Below, in pieces: positions 59,817-64,000 of a stretch of 64,000 nucleotides of DNA. Numbering within the stretch: the first letter of the stretch is position 1; every line of letters starts with the position of its first letter. The DNA is taken from NCBI GenBank assembly GCA_029246685.1, contig JAQWMR010000010.1:248001-312000 (forward strand), written 5' to 3'. This stretch comes from Acidimicrobiales bacterium. GTDB taxonomy: Bacteria; Actinomycetota; Acidimicrobiia; Acidimicrobiales; Aldehydirespiratoraceae. The notes under the pieces are model-generated. The model did no database searches and was not told the DNA's origin. It saw only the letters and a program-made list of their open reading frames with translations. A program made the translations under genes and the position numbers.

Positions 59817-61147
59817 TCCGGGAGCGTCTTTCCCGGATTGAAGATGTTGCCGGGGTCGAGCGTGTGCTTGATCCGCCGCATGAGGTCCCACTCGATCGGC
59901 GGCTTCTGGTCGCCGATCCGGTCCCGGAGGAGCGTGCCGATCCCATGCTCGGCGCTCAGCGTGCCGTCGTGCGCGAAGACTATGGCGTCGATGTCGTCAC
60001 GGAGTTGCGTCCGCTGCGCGGCGAAGGCGGCGGGGTCGGTTCCCGGCAGGACCCAGAGATGGATGTTGCCGTCGCCGACATGGCCGAACGCATGTACCTG
60101 TGCATCGGGCGCCGCCGAGCGGACGTGACTCCCGACGACCCGCACGAGATCGGCGATTCGGTCGACGGGCACCGCCGCGTCGTACTTCAGGCTCGCGTCC
60201 ACGAGTTCGGGGCGGGACTGTGTCGGCGACTGCACATCGCGGAGCTGCCACAACGCCGCCTCCTGATCGCCGGAGGAGGCGACGACTGCGTCGGTGATCA
60301 GACCACGATCGGCGGCTTCCGCAAGGATCGCGGTCAACCGGTCCGTGACGGGCTCGCCCGCCGCAAGCGACACCAGCACGTGGTCCGCCGTGGTGTCGGC
60401 GAGGGGGTGGGCGATCTCGAGTCGGTCGGCGGCGATCTGGAGCCCGGTGTCGGGCATGAGTTCGATCGCGGTGAGGGTGCCGTCGCTGGCGGTCCGGACC
60501 AGTTCGACTAGTGCAGCGAGCTGATCGAGGTCGGGGATTGCCGCGAGGGCACTCTGCCGGTGGGGCGTGGCGGGCACGAGCCGGAGCACGGCGGCGGTGA
60601 CGATGCCGAGGGTGCCCTCGCCACCGATGAACAGCTGCTTCAGGTCATACCCGCTGCTGTCCTTGCGCAGCGCGCGTAGGCCGTCCCAGACCGTCCCGTC
60701 TGCGAGTACAACTTCGAGGCCGAGCACGTTCTCGCGCATGTTGCCGTGGCGGACGACGTTGTGGCCGCCCGCGTCGGTCGAGACCGCGCCGCCGACCGTG
60801 GCCGAGCCGCGCGCTCCCCAGTCCGGTGCGAACTGACGGCCCACTGCGGCCGCTGCCTCCTGCACGGCTTGGATCGTCACGCCCGCCTCGGCTGTGATCG
60901 TCCATCGGCCGGCGTCGACCGACCGGATGGCGTCGAGCCCATCCAGCGCGACATGCACGGCGGGCGTCGCATCCGGCAATTCGGTGCCGCCGGACAATCC
61001 CGTGTCACCGCCGACGGGCACGATCGACACCGATTCCGAGGCACACGCGGTGACCGCAGCGCTCACCGCCGCGGTCGTGGTCGGCCGGATCGTGGGCGGG
61101 TCCGTGTCGTCGAGAAGCCGCTCGACGGAAGGTGGGAGGTCGGCCAT
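59804..61147 (-). CDS. FAD-linked oxidase (glycolate oxidase GlcD / D-lactate dehydrogenase type)
   Basis: This 447-residue protein has a PCMH-type FAD domain (VPVGGDTGLSGGTELPD and APDWGARGSATVGGAVSTDAGG) and a C-terminal FAD-oxidase domain ending GHVGDGNIHLWVLPG, LSAEHGIGTLLRDR and KHTLDPGNIFNPGK. It would oxidise a 2-hydroxy acid (glycolate, D-lactate or similar). No GlcE/F subunits are adjacent, so it is probably a single-subunit form. Confidence 0.9.
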   Translation of the reverse strand: MADLPPSVERLLDDTDPPTIRPTTTAAVSAAVTACASESVSIVPVGGDTGLSGGTELPDATPAVHVALDGLDAIRSVDAGRWTITAEAGVTIQAVQEAAAAVGRQFAPDWGARGSATVGGAVSTDAGGHNVVRHGNMRENVLGLEVVLADGTVWDGLRALRKDSSGYDLKQLFIGGEGTLGIVTAAVLRLVPATPHRQSALAAIPDLDQLAALVELVRTASDGTLTAIELMPDTGLQIAADRLEIAHPLADTTADHVLVSLAAGEPVTDRLTAILAEAADRGLITDAVVASSGDQEAALWQLRDVQSPTQSRPELVDASLKYDAAVPVDRIADLVRVVGSHVRSAAPDAQVHAFGHVGDGNIHLWVLPGTDPAAFAAQRTQLRDDIDAIVFAHDGTLSAEHGIGTLLRDRIGDQKPPIEWDLMRRIKHTLDPGNIFNPGKTLPDQST

Positions 61148-61166
61148 ACCGATGGAAGCGAATCAC

Positions 61167-61180
61167 ATCGCGAATGCGAT
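61167..61180. promoter_or_regulatory. Dyad between the FAD-linked oxidase and aldehyde dehydrogenase
   Basis: ATCGC-GAAT-GCGAT is a short perfect inverted repeat in the 44-bp divergent gap, 12 bp before the aldehyde dehydrogenase ATG. It is a possible operator; no cognate regulator is adjacent. Confidence 0.3.
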
Positions 61181-61191
61181 AGAAAGCCCGA

Positions 61192-62619
61192 ATGCAGACG
61201 CAAATGCTCATCGGTGGTCAGTGGTGTGACGGCGCCGACGGTGCCCGCATCCCCGTCCTCGACCCCGCCAGCGGTGAGGAGATCGCCAGCGTCGCGGCCG
61301 GCACCGCGGCCGATGCGACGGCGGCCGTCGATGCCGCGGATCGGGCGCAGAAGTCGTGGGCCGGGGTCGCGCCCCGCGAGCGAGCTGAGATCCTGCGCAA
61401 CTGTTGGCAGACGCTCATCGCCCACACGGACGAGCTCGCGGAGCTGATCACCTGCGAGCACGGCAAGCCCCTGGCCGATGCCCGCGGCGAGATCGGCTAC
61501 GCGGCGGAGTTCTTCCGCTGGAACAGCGAGGAGACGGTTCGCATCCACGGGTCGATGAGCACCGCCCCGTCGGGAGCCAACAAGATCATCGTTCGGCATC
61601 CGCCGGTCGGCGTCGTGGTGATGGTGACACCGTGGAATTTCCCGGCCGCGATGATCACCCGCAAGGTCGCGCCGGCACTCGGCGCGGGCAACGCGGTCGT
61701 CATCAAGCCGCCGCAAGAGACGCCCCTCACCGCGCTGCGGGTGGCCGACCTCCTCCAGGAGGCGGGGGTGCCCGATGGGGTCATCAACGTCGTGCCGACC
61801 GCGGATTCCGGTGGCTGGTTCGACGCGGCCACCGAGCATCGGGCCACCCGTATGGTTTCGTTCACGGGCTCGACCGAGGTCGGCCGGGTCCTGCTGCGGC
61901 GTTGCGCCGATCGGGTCCTGAAGGTCGCGATGGAGCTCGGTGGCAACGCGCCGTTCATCGTGTTCAACGACGCTGATCTCGATGCTGCGGTCGAGGGCGC
62001 GATGGTCGCGAAGATGCGCCACAGCGCGGAGACGTGCACCGCCGCGAACCGGTTCTTCGCGGAGGCCGACATCGCCGATGCATTCACCGAGAAGCTCGCG
62101 GCGGCGATGGGCGACGTGCAGGTGGGCAACGGTTTCGAGCCGGGCGTGACCTGCGGCCCGATGATCAACCCCAGCGCGATCGAGTCGATCGGCTCGCTCG
62201 TGTCCGCGGCGGTCGACGGCGGCGCATCGGTGGCCGTCGGCGGTTCCGCGATCGACGGTCCTGGCTACTTCTTTGCGCCGACCGTGCTCAGCGGCGTTGA
62301 TCCCGGGGCATCGATCACCCGCGAGGAGATCTTCGGACCGGTCGCGCCTGTCATTCCGTTCGCGGACCACGACGCGATGGTCGCGCACGCCAACGACACC
62401 GAAATGGGCCTCGCCGCCTATGTCTACACCGAGGATCTCGCCAAGGGCCTGCGGACCGCTGAACGCCTCGAGTCCGGAATGGTCGGCCTCAACCGCGGCG
62501 CGATGTCCGACCCCGCAGCCCCGTTCGGCGGCATGAAGCAGTCGGGCCTCGGTCGCGAGGGTGCGAGCGAGGGCATCTACGAGTTCTGTGAGACCCAGTA
62601 CATCGCCGCGTCCTGGTGA
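61192..62619 (+). CDS. NAD(P)-dependent aldehyde dehydrogenase (succinate-semialdehyde dehydrogenase type)
   Basis: This is a 475-residue enzyme. VTPWNFPAAMITRKVAPALGAGNAVVIKP is the cofactor and substrate core, FTGSTEVGRVLL the dinucleotide loop, ELGGNAPFIVF has the general-base Glu and SAETCTAANRFF the catalytic Cys. The end FGGMKQSGLGREGASEGIYEF is typical of GabD-like enzymes. The true substrate is not certain. It starts at ATG 61192, or four codons later. Confidence 0.93.
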   Translation: MQTQMLIGGQWCDGADGARIPVLDPASGEEIASVAAGTAADATAAVDAADRAQKSWAGVAPRERAEILRNCWQTLIAHTDELAELITCEHGKPLADARGEIGYAAEFFRWNSEETVRIHGSMSTAPSGANKIIVRHPPVGVVVMVTPWNFPAAMITRKVAPALGAGNAVVIKPPQETPLTALRVADLLQEAGVPDGVINVVPTADSGGWFDAATEHRATRMVSFTGSTEVGRVLLRRCADRVLKVAMELGGNAPFIVFNDADLDAAVEGAMVAKMRHSAETCTAANRFFAEADIADAFTEKLAAAMGDVQVGNGFEPGVTCGPMINPSAIESIGSLVSAAVDGGASVAVGGSAIDGPGYFFAPTVLSGVDPGASITREEIFGPVAPVIPFADHDAMVAHANDTEMGLAAYVYTEDLAKGLRTAERLESGMVGLNRGAMSDPAAPFGGMKQSGLGREGASEGIYEFCETQYIAASW

Positions 62620-62625
62620 GAACGC

Positions 62626-62661
62626 CAGAACGCACAGGGGGTCAGGCTCCTGTGCGTTCTG
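62626..62661. terminator. Hairpin between convergent genes
   Basis: Arms of 13 nt (62626-62638 and 62649-62661, CAGAACGCACAGG and its complement) close a 10-nt loop. It lies just after the aldehyde dehydrogenase stop and includes the stop codon of the opposite VOC gene in the loop. There is no T-run, so it is a likely but not typical terminator for both. Confidence 0.5.
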
Positions 62662-63151
62662 AGGCGCCCCGGCCCGGTGAGTCGGCGCCGAACTCGGCGA
62701 TCGCCGCATCGAGGTCCAACGGCTTCGTTGTGGGCCCGCCGTCGGTGAGTTGATCGACCAGGATCTCCCACATCACCTTGAACTCGATGCCGTCGGGGTC
62801 CTTCGCGTAGAGGCTCCGGCTGACGTGGTGATTGCTCGCGCCGACGAGGGCTCCCATCCGGGACAGGCGCTCACGGGCGGTGTCGAGCTCTGCGAGCGTC
62901 GCGACCTCCCAGGCGAGGTGGTACAGGCCCAACCCACGAGACGGTGGTGGTGTGGGATCGGCGGTGCGGAAGAGGCCGAGGTCGTGGTCCGTTGCGCTGC
63001 CGGGCGACGACATGAAGACGGCGTCGCCCATCTCGGCCTTGATCTCGAGACCGAGCGCCTGCTCGTAGAAGCGAGCCGAGGCGGCCGGGTCGGACTCCCA
63101 CAGTACGGCGTGGCGCAGGCCCAGGGTCGGGGAGGAAGGTGAGGTGCTCAT
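62642..63151 (-). CDS. VOC family (glyoxalase/extradiol dioxygenase-like) protein
   Basis: This is a 169-residue protein from ATG 63151. Two beta-alpha-beta-beta-beta units are seen: LRHAVLWESDPAASARFYEQALGLEI and LYHLAWEVATLAELDTARERL, with YAKDPDGIEFKVMWE giving the final Glu ligand. The His-His-Glu set fits metal binding. The substrate is unknown; it is 44 bp from the ferric-reductase-like gene on the same strand. Confidence 0.82.
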   Translation of the reverse strand: MSTSPSSPTLGLRHAVLWESDPAASARFYEQALGLEIKAEMGDAVFMSSPGSATDHDLGLFRTADPTPPPSRGLGLYHLAWEVATLAELDTARERLSRMGALVGASNHHVSRSLYAKDPDGIEFKVMWEILVDQLTDGGPTTKPLDLDAAIAEFGADSPGRGASERTGA

Positions 63152-63195
63152 GGAGGTGTCAACCAGTCTCGCGTCCGCGTTCTTCCCGAGCGCGT

Positions 63196-64000
63196 CTACC
63201 GGCGGCCGAGCACGTGCTCGACCGTGACCGACAGGTCCGGGCCGAAACCGCCGCGGATGTCGAAGAGTTCGGTCTCGACGTCGGACGCGCCCAGTCCGCG
63301 GGCCGCGTCGATCGCGGCTGAGACGAGTCCGGAGGGTCCGCAAACCGCGACGTGGACGCCGCGCAGATCAGGTGTCAGCTCGGCGAGCTGGGCCGCGTCG
63401 AAGCGGCGCCCGTCGCCGCTTGCGAACACTTCCAGCCGGAGCCGTTCCTCGGCGACCGCGGCCTCCAGCGCGGTCGCGTCGGCCCGGTCACGCACGCAGT
63501 AGACGAGCAGGGGTCGCTCAGCTGGTGGGGTCGGGGCGAGCGTCGACGTTGCGGCGAGAAACGGTGTGATGCCGACGCCACCGGCGACCCAGAGCACCGG
63601 GTCGGGGTCGTGGGGGAGCGACTCGAATTGTCCGTACGGGCCTTCGACGATGACCTCGGTCCCGATGAGGTCCGCCGACTGAATTCGCGCCGTCCAGTCG
63701 CCGAGGTCGCGCACGAAGAACCGCAGTTCCTCGTCGTCTGGACCGGAGGCGACCGTGAAGACGTGCGGCTCCCGCAACCCGGGCGCTTGGATCTTGACGA
63801 CGGCGAACTGACCGGCTCGCTGACCCAGGCGCCGGTTCACGGGGGCGAGCCGCAGCTCGGTCGTCGAGCCCTGCCGTTTGACTGCCGTGACGCGATGGCG
63901 GATTCCCGGCCGGATCATGTCGCGGCCGATCACCCGCAGGACGTAGGCGCCGAGGCCGGCCAGCATGAAGCCGCCGAACCACCAGCCCCAGGCGGAGCCG
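63196..64000 (-). CDS. Ferredoxin-NADP reductase-like protein with membrane part, 5' end outside the window
   Basis: The frame is open to the window edge. The visible start is the end of a transmembrane helix (SAWGWWFGGFMLAGLGAYVL), then an FAD-binding barrel (LGQRAGQFAVVKI and REPHVFTVASGPDD with the R-x-Y/F-S/T type motif) and an NAD(P) domain (LWVAGGVGITPFLA; VAVCGPSGLVSAA). This is the layout of ferric-reductase-like transmembrane proteins with a cytoplasmic FNR module. Such proteins reduce metals or quinones, or produce reactive oxygen. The hydrophobic N-terminal domain is cut off. Confidence 0.8.
   Translation of the reverse strand, partial: GSAWGWWFGGFMLAGLGAYVLRVIGRDMIRPGIRHRVTAVKRQGSTTELRLAPVNRRLGQRAGQFAVVKIQAPGLREPHVFTVASGPDDEELRFFVRDLGDWTARIQSADLIGTEVIVEGPYGQFESLPHDPDPVLWVAGGVGITPFLAATSTLAPTPPAERPLLVYCVRDRADATALEAAVAEERLRLEVFASGDGRRFDAAQLAELTPDLRGVHVAVCGPSGLVSAAIDAARGLGASDVETELFDIRGGFGPDLSVTVEHVLGRR

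Noticed and set aside
1..64000. CRISPR arrays, prophage, insertion sequences, tRNA and rRNA genes
   Set aside because: No regularly spaced repeats, transposase or integrase, cloverleaf-like sequence or rRNA signature was found. This was by eye; tRNAscan and a profile search would settle it.

Overview
The window is high-GC DNA with almost no intergenic space and frequent GTG and TTG starts. Many genes are coupled by ATGA, GTGA or TGATG overlaps. The lineage markers are F420-type oxidoreductases (an LLM protein and a PPOX protein), a PF13845 septum-formation protein, a DUF664/DinB remnant of mycothiol-using bacteria and many acyl-CoA dehydrogenases. Together they suggest a free-living, aerobic heterotrophic actinobacterium, most likely Acidimicrobiia. 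That placement is an inference from gene content; no rRNA or tRNA gene was found.

Layout. 0-12.7 kb: a TfoX-like remnant, an MFS/TetR/ilvD run, a septum-formation protein, a stand-alone LigD-type polymerase, a ROK kinase, a MarR/dioxygenase/unknown-protein operon, a large methyltransferase with a small YLDPxSGS protein, and threonine aldolase. 12.7-14.0 kb: broken gene pieces. 14.0-19.6 kb: a methyltransferase, valS, a GAF-like membrane protein and an acyl-CoA dehydrogenase. 19.6-20.5 kb: two gene remnants fused tail to tail. 20.6-27.2 kb: a small Rossmann-like protein, LLM and PPOX oxidoreductases, a pyruvate-phosphate-dikinase-like protein, an enoyl-CoA hydratase and an XPB-like helicase. 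27.2-53.4 kb: mainly one-carbon metabolism, with several broken accessory genes (methyltransferase, SLH protein, TIR protein) plus proS and other unrelated genes between. 53.4-64.0 kb: three-gene acyl-CoA dehydrogenase/aminotransferase group, two tandem EamA transporters, alr, a FAD-linked oxidase, an aldehyde dehydrogenase, a VOC protein and a truncated ferric-reductase-like protein.

How the genes fit together. A GcvT-domain flavoprotein of the dimethylglycine/sarcosine dehydrogenase type, with EtfBA as its likely electron acceptor, would move methyl groups onto tetrahydrofolate. FolD, MetF and Fhs interconvert the folate-bound carbon and can release formate, and a NAD-linked formate dehydrogenase would oxidise it to CO2. 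FolC makes the polyglutamylated cofactor and SerA feeds serine/glycine. A 17-bp palindrome (consensus near GTTCCGnnnnGCGGAAC) lies before serA/folC, fhs-metF, the formate dehydrogenase operon and an IclR-family gene. This points to one IclR-controlled regulon that includes the regulator itself.

Two features of the formate dehydrogenase stand out. Its catalytic gene is interrupted by an in-frame TGA that is almost certainly selenocysteine: the context is CNRT-TGA-HAPSV, and a SECIS hairpin has the GGTCT loop exactly 18 nt after the TGA. In addition, the usual large subunit is split. The iron-sulfur N-terminal part, including the [4Fe-4S] motif of the molybdenum domain, is a separate gene at the far end of the operon.

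About ten accessory genes carry nonsense codons, single-base frameshifts or deletions, while every housekeeping gene is intact.
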